From Amycolatopsis lurida (GTDB lineage Bacteria > Actinomycetota > Actinomycetes > Mycobacteriales > Pseudonocardiaceae): a stretch of DNA of 64,000 nucleotides. A program made the translations under genes and the position numbers. The stretch spans positions 124,001-188,000 of the forward strand of contig NZ_FNTA01000003.1 in assembly GCF_900105055.1 (NCBI RefSeq), read 5' to 3'. How positions within the stretch are numbered: the stretch's first letter is position 1; each line of letters starts with the position of its first letter. The notes beneath the pieces are model-generated. The model worked only from the letters and a program-made list of their open reading frames with translations, was not told where the DNA came from and did no database searches. Below are positions 43,625-52,663 of this stretch, in pieces.

Positions 43625-44335
43625 GTGAGTACTGTGATCCTTTTGCGCCACGGCAAGTCCACGGCGAACGGTTCGGGCGTCCTGGCCGGGCGCACGCCCA
43701 AGGTCGGCCTGGACGACACCGGCCGGGCGCAGGCGGCCGCGCTCGTCGAGCGCCTGGCGCCGGTCCCCCTCGCCGAGCTGGTGGTGTCGCCGATGCTCCG
43801 CTGCCGCCAGACGGTCGCGAAGCTGGCCGAGGCGCGCGGTCTGGAGAAGCTCAAAGAGCCCGGTTTGTCCGAAGTGGACTACGGCGAATGGACCGGGCGC
43901 GCGCTCAAGGATCTGTTCAAGGAACCTCTGTGGCGCGTCGTGCAGGCGCATCCCTCGGCCGCGGTCTTCCCCGGCGGGGAAGGGCTCGCCGAGATGCAGG
44001 CGCGGGCGGTCGCCGCCGTTCGCGCGCACGACGCGAGGATCACCGCGAAGTACGGGGAGAACGCGGTATGGCTCTTATGCAGCCATGGCGATGTGATCAA
44101 GGCGATCCTCGCCGACGCGCTCGGCCAGCATCTCGATTCCTTCCAGCGGATCGTGGTCGATCCGGCGTCGGTTTCGGTCGTCCGGTACACCGAGACTCGT
44201 CCGTTCGTGTTGCGCGTCAACGACAACGGCGGCGACCTGGCCGGTGTCGCCCCACCCGAACCGAAGGCCAAAGCCAAACGAGGCAAGGGAAAACGCAGCT
44301 CCGACGCGGTGGTGGGCGGTACCACCGGAGCGTGA
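43625..44335 (+). CDS. Histidine phosphatase, MSMEG_4193 family
   Basis: A 236-residue phosphoglycerate-mutase-like phosphatase. The phospho-accepting motif is LLRHGKST (Arg8, His9), with the second histidine in CSHGD and the acid near DYGEWTG. The C-terminal tail is Lys/Ala-rich. In mycobacteria the MSMEG_4193-type enzyme is likewise near uppP and mshC. GTG 43625 start, 62 bp after uppP. The substrate is not established. Confidence 0.9.
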   Translation: MSTVILLRHGKSTANGSGVLAGRTPKVGLDDTGRAQAAALVERLAPVPLAELVVSPMLRCRQTVAKLAEARGLEKLKEPGLSEVDYGEWTGRALKDLFKEPLWRVVQAHPSAAVFPGGEGLAEMQARAVAAVRAHDARITAKYGENAVWLLCSHGDVIKAILADALGQHLDSFQRIVVDPASVSVVRYTETRPFVLRVNDNGGDLAGVAPPEPKAKAKRGKGKRSSDAVVGGTTGA

Positions 44336-44437
44336 CCACCGCCGTGGTGGCGTCACCGCCACGGACGGCATCCACCGGCCCCTCGCTGCCCGTAAGGTGG
44401 CCAGACCAGCAGATTCGACGACCCGGGAGCAACACCG

Positions 44438-46480
44438 ATGATTTCGCAGGACAACCCGTTCGCCGCGCCGAGTGAGCTGCCCTACGCCCTTCCGCCGTTC
44501 GACCGGATCGCCGACGAACACTTCCTTCCCGCCTTCGAAGCGGGCTTGGCCGAGCACGCCGCCGAAATCGAGGAAATCGCCGGCTCTGCCGAGCCGCCGA
44601 CGTTCGAGAACACCATCGTCGCGCTCGAGAAATCCGGCAGGTTGCTGTCCCGCGTCTCCAGCGTGTTCTTCAACCTCGCCGGGTCGAACGCGAACGACGA
44701 GATCCAGCGCGTGCAGGCCGAGATGGCACCGCGGCTGGCCGCGCACGCCGACGCCATCAACCTGAACCCCGCGCTGTTCGCCAGGATCAACTCCCTGTTC
44801 GAGCGCAGGGACGAACTCGGCCTCGACACCGAGTCGCTGCGCCTGCTGGAGCGGCACCACACCGACGTGCGCCGCGCCGGCGCAGGGCTTCCCGAAGCCG
44901 ACCAGAAGCGCCTGCGTGAGCTGAACGAACAGATTTCGACGCTGTCGACCCGGTTCCAGCAGAACCTGCTCAAGGACACCAACGAACTGGCCGTGGTCGT
45001 CGACGACGTCGCGCAACTCGCGGGTCTCGGCGAGGACGAGATCGCGACGGCCGCCGAAACCGCAGGCGAGGAGGGCAAGTACGTCCTCAAGCTGACCCTG
45101 CCGACCGCGCAGGCCGCGCTGGCTTCGCTGGAAGACCGCGCGCTGCGCGAGCGGATCTTCACCGCATCGGTCTCTCGCGGCAACCGGGGCAACGAGTTCG
45201 ACAACAACGAGATCGTGGCCCAGCTGGTCCGGTTGCGCGCCGAACGGGCCGCCGTGCTCGGCTTCCCGGACCACGCGTCGTACGTCATCGAGGACGAGAC
45301 CGCGAAGACCGCCGAGGCCGCTGTCGGTCTCCTGGAGCGGCTCGCGCCCGTCGCGGTCGCCAACGCCAAAGCGGAGGCCGAAGAGCTGCAGCGGTACCTC
45401 GAAGCCGACATCCCCGGCGCGATCCTGCGGCCGTGGGACTGGGCGTTCTACGCCGAACGCGTCCGCAAGGACCGGTTCGAGGTCGACACCGCGGCGCTGC
45501 GCCCGTACTTCGAGCTGAACCGCGTGCTGACCGACGGCGTCTTCTTCGCCGCGTCCAAGCTGTACGGCCTGAGCTTCACCGAGCGGGAAGACCTGCCGAA
45601 GTACCACCCCGAGGTCCGGACCTTCGAGGTCTTCGACGCCGACGGCTCGGAACTCGGCCTGTTCCTGCTCGACTACTACGCCCGCGACTCGAAGCGCGGC
45701 GGCGCCTGGATGAACAACTTCGTCGACCAGACGAGGCTGCTGGGCACGAAGACGGTCGTGGTGAACGTGCTCAACGTCGCCAAGCCGCCGGCGGGGGAGC
45801 CGACCCTGCTGACCTTCGACGAGGTCGTCACCGCGTTCCACGAGTTCGGGCACGCACTGCACTCGCTGCTTTCGGATGTCGAATACCCGATGTTCTCGGG
45901 CACCAACGTCCCGCGTGACTTCGTCGAATACCCCTCGCAGGTCAACGAGATGTGGATGCTCTGGCCCGAGGTGCTGGCCAACTACGCCAAGCACCACGTG
46001 ACCGGTGAGCCGCTTCCGCAGGAGCAGATCGACAAGCTCCTGGCGTCGCAGCAGTACGGCGAAGGCTTCTCGACCACCGAGTACCTCGCGGCGTCGCTTC
46101 TCGACCAGGCGTGGCACGCGCTGGGCACCGAGGACAACGTCGAGGACGTCCAGCGATTCGAGGCCGAGGCGCTGACCAAGGCCGGTGTCGCGCTGGAAGC
46201 CGTGCCGCCGCGCTACCGGACCACCTACTTCGCGCACATCTTCAGCGGCGGCTACAGCGCCGGGTACTACTCCTACATCTGGAGCGAGGTCCTCGACGCC
46301 GACACGGTCCAGTGGTTCCGCGAGAACGGCGGGCTCACCAGGGAGAACGGCGACCACTTCCGCCGTGAACTCCTCGGCCGGGGCGGCAGCGTCGACCCGA
46401 TGGCGGCCTTCCGCGCGTTCCGCGGCCGCGACCCGGAGATCGAGCCGCTCCTGAAGCGGCGCGGCCTCGCGGGCGCCTGA
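44438..46480 (+). CDS. M3 family zinc oligopeptidase (Dcp/OpdA-like)
   Basis: A 680-residue cytosolic peptidase of the thimet oligopeptidase family. The zinc motif is HEFGH (FHEFGHALHSLL, near 467-478), with the third ligand Glu in the downstream FVEYPSQVNEMW helix and the substrate-binding YYSYIWSEVLDAD near the end. Length is normal for peptidyl-dipeptidase Dcp and oligopeptidase A. It degrades short peptides. A 21-bp stem terminator follows eight bases after the stop. Confidence 0.93.
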   Translation: MISQDNPFAAPSELPYALPPFDRIADEHFLPAFEAGLAEHAAEIEEIAGSAEPPTFENTIVALEKSGRLLSRVSSVFFNLAGSNANDEIQRVQAEMAPRLAAHADAINLNPALFARINSLFERRDELGLDTESLRLLERHHTDVRRAGAGLPEADQKRLRELNEQISTLSTRFQQNLLKDTNELAVVVDDVAQLAGLGEDEIATAAETAGEEGKYVLKLTLPTAQAALASLEDRALRERIFTASVSRGNRGNEFDNNEIVAQLVRLRAERAAVLGFPDHASYVIEDETAKTAEAAVGLLERLAPVAVANAKAEAEELQRYLEADIPGAILRPWDWAFYAERVRKDRFEVDTAALRPYFELNRVLTDGVFFAASKLYGLSFTEREDLPKYHPEVRTFEVFDADGSELGLFLLDYYARDSKRGGAWMNNFVDQTRLLGTKTVVVNVLNVAKPPAGEPTLLTFDEVVTAFHEFGHALHSLLSDVEYPMFSGTNVPRDFVEYPSQVNEMWMLWPEVLANYAKHHVTGEPLPQEQIDKLLASQQYGEGFSTTEYLAASLLDQAWHALGTEDNVEDVQRFEAEALTKAGVALEAVPPRYRTTYFAHIFSGGYSAGYYSYIWSEVLDADTVQWFRENGGLTRENGDHFRRELLGRGGSVDPMAAFRAFRGRDPEIEPLLKRRGLAGA

Positions 46481-46487
46481 CCTCCTG

Positions 46488-46532
46488 ACGGTTCCTCCGC
46501 CTGGACACCCCCGGTGTCCAGGCGGAGGAACC
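46488..46532. terminator. Bidirectional terminator, 21-bp perfect stem
   Basis: Arms 46488-46508 and 46512-46532 are perfectly complementary with a CCC loop. It lies between the convergent M3 peptidase and aminotransferase genes. Confidence 0.92.
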
Positions 46533-46536
46533 GCGC

Positions 46537-47760
46537 TCAGACGGCCAGTTCGGCGACGGCTGCGGCCACGTCGTCCACCTCCCGTTCGGTGTTGTAGTAG
46601 TGCGGGCTCAGCCGCAGGCACCAGTCGACGTTCTTGTCTCCGAAGTCGAACTGCGCGAACTCCCGGTAGCTGAGCGCCGAATTGATCCGGCGGGCGTCCA
46701 TCGCCTCCTTGAAGGGCACCGCTTGCCAGCCCTTGATGGAGAACGTCACCAGCGCGCCCAGTTCCGGGCCCCGGTCGAGCACTTCGACGCCCGGGATGGC
46801 GCCGAGTCCGTCCCGCAGCCTTGCCGCGAGCGCGGGAGTGCGCCGTGAGATCGCCTCCAAACCGACCTCACGGGCGTATCTCGCGGCGGCGGCGCAGCCG
46901 AGCACGGTGGCGTAGGGGAATTCCCATTCTTCGAACCGGGAAGCGGACTTCGCGGGTTCGTACGCGCCGGGGGCGCTCCAGCGGGCACCGTGCATGTCGA
47001 TGAACAACGGCTCATGGCCGGCGTCGAGGAACCTGTCGGAGACGTACAAGAAGCCCGAACCTCGCGGCCCGCGCAGGAATTTACGGCACGTCGAGGTGAG
47101 CAGGTCGGCGCCGATCTCTTCGACGTCGATGGGGTATTGGCCGATCGACTGGCAGGCGTCGACCAGGTAGAGCAGGCCGAGCTCCCGGCAATGCCGCCCG
47201 ATCTCGGCGACCGGCTGGACGAGGCCCGAGTTGGTCGGGATATGCGTGGCGGCGACCAGCTTCGGCTTCCTCGTGCGCATCAGAGCCGCCATCGCTTCGA
47301 CGTCCACACCGCCTTCCCGCGAGTCCGGCGCGTGCACGACCTCCACGCTGAACCGCTTCCGCAGCGACAGGAACGCGATCTGGTTGGAGATGAAGTCGTT
47401 GCGAGTGGTGAGCACGACGTCGCCGGGTTCGAACCGGATCGACGACAACGCCGTGGAGTAGGCGTGGGTGGCACTCGCCGCGAAGGCGATGTTGCGGGGC
47501 CTCGCGTTGATGAGCGCGGCGATTTCACGGTAGAAGCCTTCGACCTCGGCCGAACGGGCGGCGGCGGCTTCGTAGCCGCCGATTTCGGCTTCGAGATTCA
47601 GGTGATCGAGCATCGTCGCGAGTACCGGCTTCGCCAGCAGTCCGCAGCCCGCGTTGTTGAAGTGGACGACCTTCTCGGTGCCCGGGGTATCGGCTCGCAG
47701 GGCCCGGACGTCCAGTAGTGATTCCACCGATGAGCCAGTAGCACTATCATGTTGCGTCAT
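46537..47760 (-). CDS. Class V aminotransferase (PLP-dependent, SufS/IscS superfamily)
   Basis: A 407-residue PLP enzyme of fold type I, class V. FNNAGCGLLAKPVL is the family opening, AFAASATHAYSTAL the phosphate region, LLYLVDACQSIGQYPID carries the PLP Asp, and TCRKFLRGPRGSGFLYVS holds the Schiff-base Lys. It may be an aminotransferase, lyase or desulfurase-like enzyme. ATG 47758-47760 shares CATG with the divergent MocR gene, so the two starts overlap. Control by that regulator is highly likely. Confidence 0.88.
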   Translation of the reverse strand: MTQHDSATGSSVESLLDVRALRADTPGTEKVVHFNNAGCGLLAKPVLATMLDHLNLEAEIGGYEAAAARSAEVEGFYREIAALINARPRNIAFAASATHAYSTALSSIRFEPGDVVLTTRNDFISNQIAFLSLRKRFSVEVVHAPDSREGGVDVEAMAALMRTRKPKLVAATHIPTNSGLVQPVAEIGRHCRELGLLYLVDACQSIGQYPIDVEEIGADLLTSTCRKFLRGPRGSGFLYVSDRFLDAGHEPLFIDMHGARWSAPGAYEPAKSASRFEEWEFPYATVLGCAAAARYAREVGLEAISRRTPALAARLRDGLGAIPGVEVLDRGPELGALVTFSIKGWQAVPFKEAMDARRINSALSYREFAQFDFGDKNVDWCLRLSPHYYNTEREVDDVAAAVAELAV

Positions 47761-47776
47761 GTCAGATAGTAGCACT
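47737..47776. promoter_or_regulatory. MocR-type operator across the shared start codons
   Basis: AGTAGCACT is repeated directly at 47737-47745 and 47768-47776 (31-bp period). ACTATC (47743-47748) and GATAGT (47765-47770) form an inverted repeat centred on the CATG that starts both genes. Combined direct and inverted repeats are typical of MocR/PdxR sites. Confidence 0.75.
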
Positions 47777-49141
47777 TCCGCACTCGTCGCCCAGCTGCGT
47801 TTATTTGTCCGCACGGCGGCCGCGGGGGAGAGGTTGCCCAGCAGCCGGGAGCTCATCGAGCGCTATCGGGTCGGCCCGGGCACGGTCTCCCGTGCGATAG
47901 CCCTGCTGGCGGCGGAAGGCATCGTCGTGACCCGCCCCGGGAGCGGGACGTACGTGGCGAAGAAGCCGACAGGGGCAGGCGAGCCGCTCGACACGGCGTG
48001 GCAGACGGTCGCGCTCACCGACCGCAGCGTCGACACCACCTCCCTCACCGGCGCCCTCGGTCCCGCACCGGAGGACGCGATCCTTCTCGACGGCGGCTAT
48101 CCGCACCGATCCCTGCAAGCGAGTCGCTTCCTGGGCGCGGCGCTGGCGCGGGCGGGCCGCCGCCCGGACGCCTGGGATCGCGCGCCGGCCGCCGGGCTGA
48201 CCGCGCTGAGGTCGGTGTTCGCGGGGCCTGCCGGTGCGTCGCCGGACGACGTCCTGATCACCGCGGGCGGGCAGAGTGGGCTGTCCATGGCGTTCCGGGC
48301 GATCGCGGCGCCCGGAAGTCCGGTCCTCGTCGAATCGCCGACCTACCCGGGAGCGCTCGCCGCCGCTCGGGCGGCGGGCCTCCGGCCGGTGCCGGTTCCG
48401 CTCGACGACGAAGGGGTCCGTCCCGATCTGCTGGCCGAGGCATTCGCGATGACGGGCGCCAGGCTCTTCTACTGCCAGCCCACTTTCCACAACCCGACCG
48501 GCACGGTGCTCGCGGCCGAACGGCGCACGCGAGTACTGGACGTCGCCCGGGCGGCGGGCGCGTTCGTCCTGGAGGACGACTTCGCCCGGCATCTCTCCCA
48601 TGGGGCGACCACACCACGTCCGCTGATCACCGACGATCGCGACGGCACGGTCGTCCACCTCACGTCGGTGACCAAGGCCAGCGCGCCGAGCCTTCGGATC
48701 GGCGCACTGATCGCGCGGGGGCCGGTCCTCGACCGGATGAAGGCGATCCGGCAGGTCGACGACTTCTTCGTCGCCCGTCCACTGCAGGAAGCCGCCCTCG
48801 AACTGCTCAGCGCACCATCCTGGGAACGGCACGTCCGGAGACTCGGAGCCGAACTCCGCGAACGATGCGCGAAAGCGGCCGCGGCGCTGGCTGCGAAGTG
48901 TCCTGAGTGGACCATCGCAAGGCTCCCCGAGGGCGGCCTGCACCTGTGGGTGCGGCTACCGGCGGGGAGCGACCCGAACGAGCTCGCCCGCACTGCACGC
49001 GAGCGAGGAGTCGTGGTCGGGGCGGGGGAGCGATTCTTCGCCACCGAGCCGGCGGGTCCCTTCCTGCGACTGAGCTTCGCCGCCGCGGCCGACATCGCCG
49101 AACTCACCGAAGGCATCCGGCGGCTCGACCCGAGTGTATAA
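47759..49141 (+). CDS. MocR-type GntR regulator with aminotransferase domain
   Basis: A 460-residue fusion. A GntR winged helix is at about residues 5-70 (LPSSRELIERYRVGPGTVSRAIALLAAEGIV) and a class I aminotransferase-like domain at about 95-460. The latter includes LITAGGQSGLSMAFRAIA, CQPTFHNPTGTV and the PLP-lysine region VVHLTSVTKASAPSLRIGALI. It senses an amino compound through PLP. ATG 47759-47761 overlaps the aminotransferase start on the other strand. It probably activates or represses that gene. The stop codon lies within a GTATAACG motif. Confidence 0.92.
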   Translation: MSDSSTSALVAQLRLFVRTAAAGERLPSSRELIERYRVGPGTVSRAIALLAAEGIVVTRPGSGTYVAKKPTGAGEPLDTAWQTVALTDRSVDTTSLTGALGPAPEDAILLDGGYPHRSLQASRFLGAALARAGRRPDAWDRAPAAGLTALRSVFAGPAGASPDDVLITAGGQSGLSMAFRAIAAPGSPVLVESPTYPGALAAARAAGLRPVPVPLDDEGVRPDLLAEAFAMTGARLFYCQPTFHNPTGTVLAAERRTRVLDVARAAGAFVLEDDFARHLSHGATTPRPLITDDRDGTVVHLTSVTKASAPSLRIGALIARGPVLDRMKAIRQVDDFFVARPLQEAALELLSAPSWERHVRRLGAELRERCAKAAAALAAKCPEWTIARLPEGGLHLWVRLPAGSDPNELARTARERGVVVGAGERFFATEPAGPFLRLSFAAAADIAELTEGIRRLDPSV

Positions 49142-49151
49142 CGGCCTATAC
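49134..49151. repeat. GTGTATAACGNCCTATAC motif, copy 2
   Basis: GTGTATAACGGCCTATAC overlaps the MocR stop codon and lies between convergent genes, like the copy at 19032. Confidence 0.6.
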
Positions 49152-49159
49152 GGCGTGGC

Positions 49160-49789
49160 TTAAGCCAAAACCGCTTCAAGAAACAAGTAAACACCGCCGC
49201 CGACGACAACCCCGGCGGCCGTTCCGACCATGACCTCGGCCTTGCTGTGATCACCGAGTTCGACGCGGGACCAGCAGACCCAGCCCACGGGAAGGAACAG
49301 CAGTGCGAGCCAGGGGCCGTAGACGCGGATGAGCATCACGGCCGCCCCCGCCGCCACTATCGCATGCATCGAGATCTTGAACTTCAGCCCGAAGGTGATC
49401 GCGAGGGCGGCGACCAGACAGACGAGCTCGGCGGCCGCGAGCGCGACCATCTCGTGGGGCGCGTCACCCGCGATCAGCACGGCGAAGCCGGCGGCAAGCG
49501 AGCCGATGCAGACCGCGAACGGGACGAGCCGTCCGGCGCGGTCGGTGACGTGGTGGCTGTCCCACTTGCCTTTCCGGGCGCCGCGCACGATCACCGCCAT
49601 CGGGATCAGCGAGCCGGAGACGCCGACGACGAGTCCCCACAGCGCGGTCTCGCCGAGGTGGTGGCCGGTGACCTTCCAGGCGACGACCAGCGGGAGACCG
49701 AGCACCCAGACCCAGGGAGCGAGCACCTCGGTCGCGATCCGCGCGAGGTGCCGGCGGCCCCCGGGGGCTTCCGTGGACAGGGTGGGCAT
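49160..49789 (-). CDS. PAP2-like membrane protein
   Basis: A 209-residue membrane protein with about six helices. The C-terminal part recalls the PAP2 phosphatase signature: KISMHAIVAAG in place of SGHA and WSRVELGDHSKAEVMVG in place of SRVYLGVHYPSDV. The first KX6RP motif is not clear, so phosphatase activity is doubtful. ATG 49789 has GAGGAG upstream. Family assignment comes from the C-terminal pattern. Confidence 0.72.
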   Translation of the reverse strand: MPTLSTEAPGGRRHLARIATEVLAPWVWVLGLPLVVAWKVTGHHLGETALWGLVVGVSGSLIPMAVIVRGARKGKWDSHHVTDRAGRLVPFAVCIGSLAAGFAVLIAGDAPHEMVALAAAELVCLVAALAITFGLKFKISMHAIVAAGAAVMLIRVYGPWLALLFLPVGWVCWSRVELGDHSKAEVMVGTAAGVVVGGGVYLFLEAVLA

Positions 49790-49859
49790 GGCGGGTGTCT
49801 CCTCGGGGGATCGTGGCCGGAGCCGTTCCTGCCGGACTGATGCCCGGCAGGAACGGTGA

Positions 49860-51659
49860 TCATCGTTCCAGACCGCGGCGTCCCGCTCGCGCGAGGATGT
49901 CGGCGGCCGCAGGATGGGCTCGGCCGGCTTCGTCGAAACTTTCCTTCGGCAGCACGGTGTTCCCGGCCGCGATCACCGTCTCCGGCGGGGTTTCGTAGCC
50001 GTCGGGACGGACATCCCAGAAGTTGCCGACGAAGGCGACGTTCTCCATCGGCGGACCCACCTGGAGCACGATCGGGGTGTCGGCCCGGCAGACGATGTTG
50101 CCGAGGACGGTGATCCACGCCGCGCCGTAGTCGGCGTACAGCCCGAAGTTGTACGAGGTGAGGACGTCGCGGATCACGTTCCCGCGGACCAGCGCCCCAC
50201 TCGCGAACGACGAGCCTTGCGGGGCCGACAGGTAGATCCCGCCGCCGTCCATCAGCTTCCCCATGCTGCGTTCGACGAGGTTCGAGATCACCTGGGTGGC
50301 CTTGGCCTTCTCGCCGCCGGTGATCACGATGCCGTTGTGCGGGACGTCGTGGATCTCGTTGTGGGCCACGGTGGTCTCTTCGGACTCGACGACGAGGACT
50401 GCGGGGGAGCCGCGGTACTCGGTGCCGACGTGGTGGACGAGGTTGTCCTCGATGGAGACCCGGGTCGCGGAGTGGACGGCGATCCCGCTGCCCGAGATCT
50501 CGTCGAAGACATTCGCCCGGATGTCGATGTCGGTGCCGGCTTCGATCAGGAGTGCTCCCGCGCCGAGCCGGGTGAAGTGGTTGCCCTCCAAGGTGACCCG
50601 GCAGGCCGACGTGAGATCGACGTTGGCGGGCAGTTGGACCGGCTCCGCCGGCACATGGACATAGCCCACGTCGGCACCGAGGTCGATCTTCTGGAATTCG
50701 CCCCGCTCGTAGCGGGCGTTGCCGTGATAGTGCAGGTAGCCGCCGGTGCGGGTGGGGCCGGACCAGGCCGCGTCGGCGAAGGTGAAGCCACGCAACACGA
50801 TGTCGTGCACGTGTCGTCCGCTGATGAGCGTCTCGAGCACCGGGGCGATGACTCCGCTCTTGCCGACCTCCTCGCCGGGGCGCGGACGGTAGTGCAGCAC
50901 GTGGCCGTCCCGATCGGTACGGCTGACGGCGAAGGTTCCTGGTCCGGTCAGGAAGGCCACGTTGTTCTCAAGTACCGAAGGCGCGGCGAGACCGTCCCAG
51001 GTGCCGTCTCCGCCCGCGCCGTACCACTTGGAGTCGTAGAGGGATTTGGCGTGGTCGAACGCGGGCTGAGCCAGGGTGATGGTGGTGGAGCCGGCGTCAC
51101 CGGTGATCGCGGTGACCGCGAGCCGGGCTTCGGACCACGGGTAGACGCCGGGGTACACGAACTCCAGGCCGGATGGGTCCGGCCACGATTGCGGCTCCGC
51201 GCTGTCCGTGACGTAACCAGTCGCTGTTTTCGTCACGTTTCCCGGGAGGCCCTCGGCGCGGGCCGCGCGGGCGGCAGGCCGGCCGTCCACGGTGAGCCGC
51301 CGAGGCGCGAGGTCGCCGATGGGCGCCGTCCAGACGCCGTCGTCGCCCTCCGTCCATCCGGTGATTTCGCGGCCGCCGCTCAGTTCGACCTTCGCCTGCT
51401 CCGGTGTTCCGTAGCCCTCCGCCTGGTAGATCACGCGAAAGCCGTTCGAACCGGAGTCACCCAGCGCGTCGTCGAAGACAAGGGGTTCCGCGAGGTGGTG
51501 GACACCTGCGCTGAAGGTGACGATGACGTCACCGGTCATTCCGGCGGTGACGGCGCGGACGGCCTTCTGGGCAGCTTTCGGGGTGGCGAACGGCCGGTCG
51601 GTGGAGCCGTCCCAGTCGTCTCGACCCTTGGTGGACACGAAGAACCTGATTTCAGGCAT
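49860..51659 (-). CDS. Right-handed beta-helix protein, GH141-like
   Basis: A 599-residue protein without an obvious signal peptide. The N-terminus has the GH141/GH120-like opening FFVSTKGRDDWDGSTDRPFATPKAAQKAVRAV, then VELSGGREITGW and RRLTVDGRPAARAARAEG. The middle to C-terminal half has beta-helix rungs (VTLEGNHFTRLGAGALLIEAGTDIDIRANVF). GH141 members include fucosidases and xylanases; the activity here is inferred only from the fold. ATG 51659 follows AGGAG at nine bases. It is divergent from and probably controlled by the TetR gene at 51748. Confidence 0.75.
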   Translation of the reverse strand: MPEIRFFVSTKGRDDWDGSTDRPFATPKAAQKAVRAVTAGMTGDVIVTFSAGVHHLAEPLVFDDALGDSGSNGFRVIYQAEGYGTPEQAKVELSGGREITGWTEGDDGVWTAPIGDLAPRRLTVDGRPAARAARAEGLPGNVTKTATGYVTDSAEPQSWPDPSGLEFVYPGVYPWSEARLAVTAITGDAGSTTITLAQPAFDHAKSLYDSKWYGAGGDGTWDGLAAPSVLENNVAFLTGPGTFAVSRTDRDGHVLHYRPRPGEEVGKSGVIAPVLETLISGRHVHDIVLRGFTFADAAWSGPTRTGGYLHYHGNARYERGEFQKIDLGADVGYVHVPAEPVQLPANVDLTSACRVTLEGNHFTRLGAGALLIEAGTDIDIRANVFDEISGSGIAVHSATRVSIEDNLVHHVGTEYRGSPAVLVVESEETTVAHNEIHDVPHNGIVITGGEKAKATQVISNLVERSMGKLMDGGGIYLSAPQGSSFASGALVRGNVIRDVLTSYNFGLYADYGAAWITVLGNIVCRADTPIVLQVGPPMENVAFVGNFWDVRPDGYETPPETVIAAGNTVLPKESFDEAGRAHPAAADILARAGRRGLER

Positions 51660-51677
51660 GCTGAAGCGCTCCTATGG

Positions 51678-51705
51678 GAGGTTTATAGGATATACTGAGG
51701 TTTAT
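51678..51705. promoter_or_regulatory. Direct repeats GAGGTTTAT in divergent promoter
   Basis: GAGGTTTAT occurs at 51678-51686 and 51697-51705 (19-bp period) with an AT-rich TATAGGATATAC core between. It is the probable binding region of the adjacent TetR regulator. Confidence 0.5.
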
Positions 51706-51747
51706 CAGCTAAACACGGACGAGTGACAAGCGTCAAGGGAGTGACGG

Positions 51748-52614
51748 GTGGTGGAAGACGACGCGCAGCCGGATCCGGAGCGTGCGATCGAGCTGCTGTG
51801 GGGGACACCCGAGCCGGAGCGGCCAGGGTTGAACCTCGGCCGGATCGTCGCGGCGGCCGTCGAAGTCGCGGACGCGGAAGGGCTGGCCGCCCTGTCGATG
51901 CGCAAGGTCGCGGAACGGTTCGGCACCACCACCATGTCGCTCTACCGGTACGTCCCCGGCAAGGCGGAGTTGGTCGAACTCATGCGCGACGCCGTGTACG
52001 GCAGGTTTCCGATGGAGTCTTCGGAGGGGCTCGGCTGGCGAGCCGGCCTCGAACGCTGGGCGCGGCGGGCATGGGAGATGCATCGCCGTCACCCGTGGCT
52101 GGTCCACAGTGGCGGGACCCGCCGTCTGCCCGGGCCGAACATCATGGCCGGATACGACCACGCGCTGGACGTGGCCTCACGGACCGGTCTGGCGCCGGCG
52201 CAGGTGATCGCGGTGGTGAACCTGGTGGGCGGATTCGTGGATTCCGTCGCGCGTCAGGCGGGGGAGACCGCGGAACTTCAGCGGCGTACCGGCGTGTCCC
52301 ATGAGCGCTGGTGGAGCGAACGCGAGTCGCTCTTCGAGCGGTTGGACCGCTATCCGGCCTTGGAACGCCTGTGGCAGCACGGGGGAATGGACGCGCCGCT
52401 CGATCAGTTCGAATTCGGGCTGCAACGCACCCTCGACGGCGTGCAGGCGTTGATCGAAAGCCAAGAGCGTGAGGTAATGCGTGACGAAACTGGCGGGGGA
52501 GAGTGTGTCTCCTGTGGCAAGCCGCTGAACGGGGGAGGGCGGGGCAGGCCTCGGGACTACTGCTCGAGGGCTTGCCAGCAGCGCGCCTATCGCCGACGTC
52601 AGGCCGGGTCCTGA
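51748..52614 (+). CDS. TetR family regulator with C-terminal zinc-ribbon-like motif
   Basis: A 288-residue regulator. An N-terminal TetR helix-turn-helix lies at about 28-80 (LNLGRIVAAAVEVADAEGLAALSM, then TMSLYRYVPGKAELVELM). A TetR_C_1-type ligand domain follows (about 95-235), and then an unusual tail of about 35 residues carrying CVSCGKPL and YCSRACQQRAYRRRQ, a probable zinc knuckle. That tail resembles zinc-binding ends of DNA-binding proteins. GTG 51748 start. It is divergent from the beta-helix glycosidase-like gene. Confidence 0.87.
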   Translation: MVEDDAQPDPERAIELLWGTPEPERPGLNLGRIVAAAVEVADAEGLAALSMRKVAERFGTTTMSLYRYVPGKAELVELMRDAVYGRFPMESSEGLGWRAGLERWARRAWEMHRRHPWLVHSGGTRRLPGPNIMAGYDHALDVASRTGLAPAQVIAVVNLVGGFVDSVARQAGETAELQRRTGVSHERWWSERESLFERLDRYPALERLWQHGGMDAPLDQFEFGLQRTLDGVQALIESQEREVMRDETGGGECVSCGKPLNGGGRGRPRDYCSRACQQRAYRRRQAGS

Positions 52615-52627
52615 TTCTCGAACGAGA

Positions 52628-52660
52628 GTCGTGGTCCGCCCGCGTGGGGCGGACCACGAC
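52628..52660. terminator. Bidirectional terminator hairpin
   Basis: Perfect 14-bp arms (52628-52641 and 52647-52660; core GTCGTGGTCCGCCC) with a 5-base loop lie between the convergent TetR and DUF397 genes. Confidence 0.88.
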
Positions 52661-52663
52661 CGG

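Noticed and set aside
44075..46621. Very long minus-strand open frame opposite the M3 peptidase gene
   Set aside because: It is a GC-driven shadow of the peptidase and phosphatase genes. Its translation is Arg/Val/Gly-rich without domains, and the plus-strand proteins carry clear catalytic motifs.
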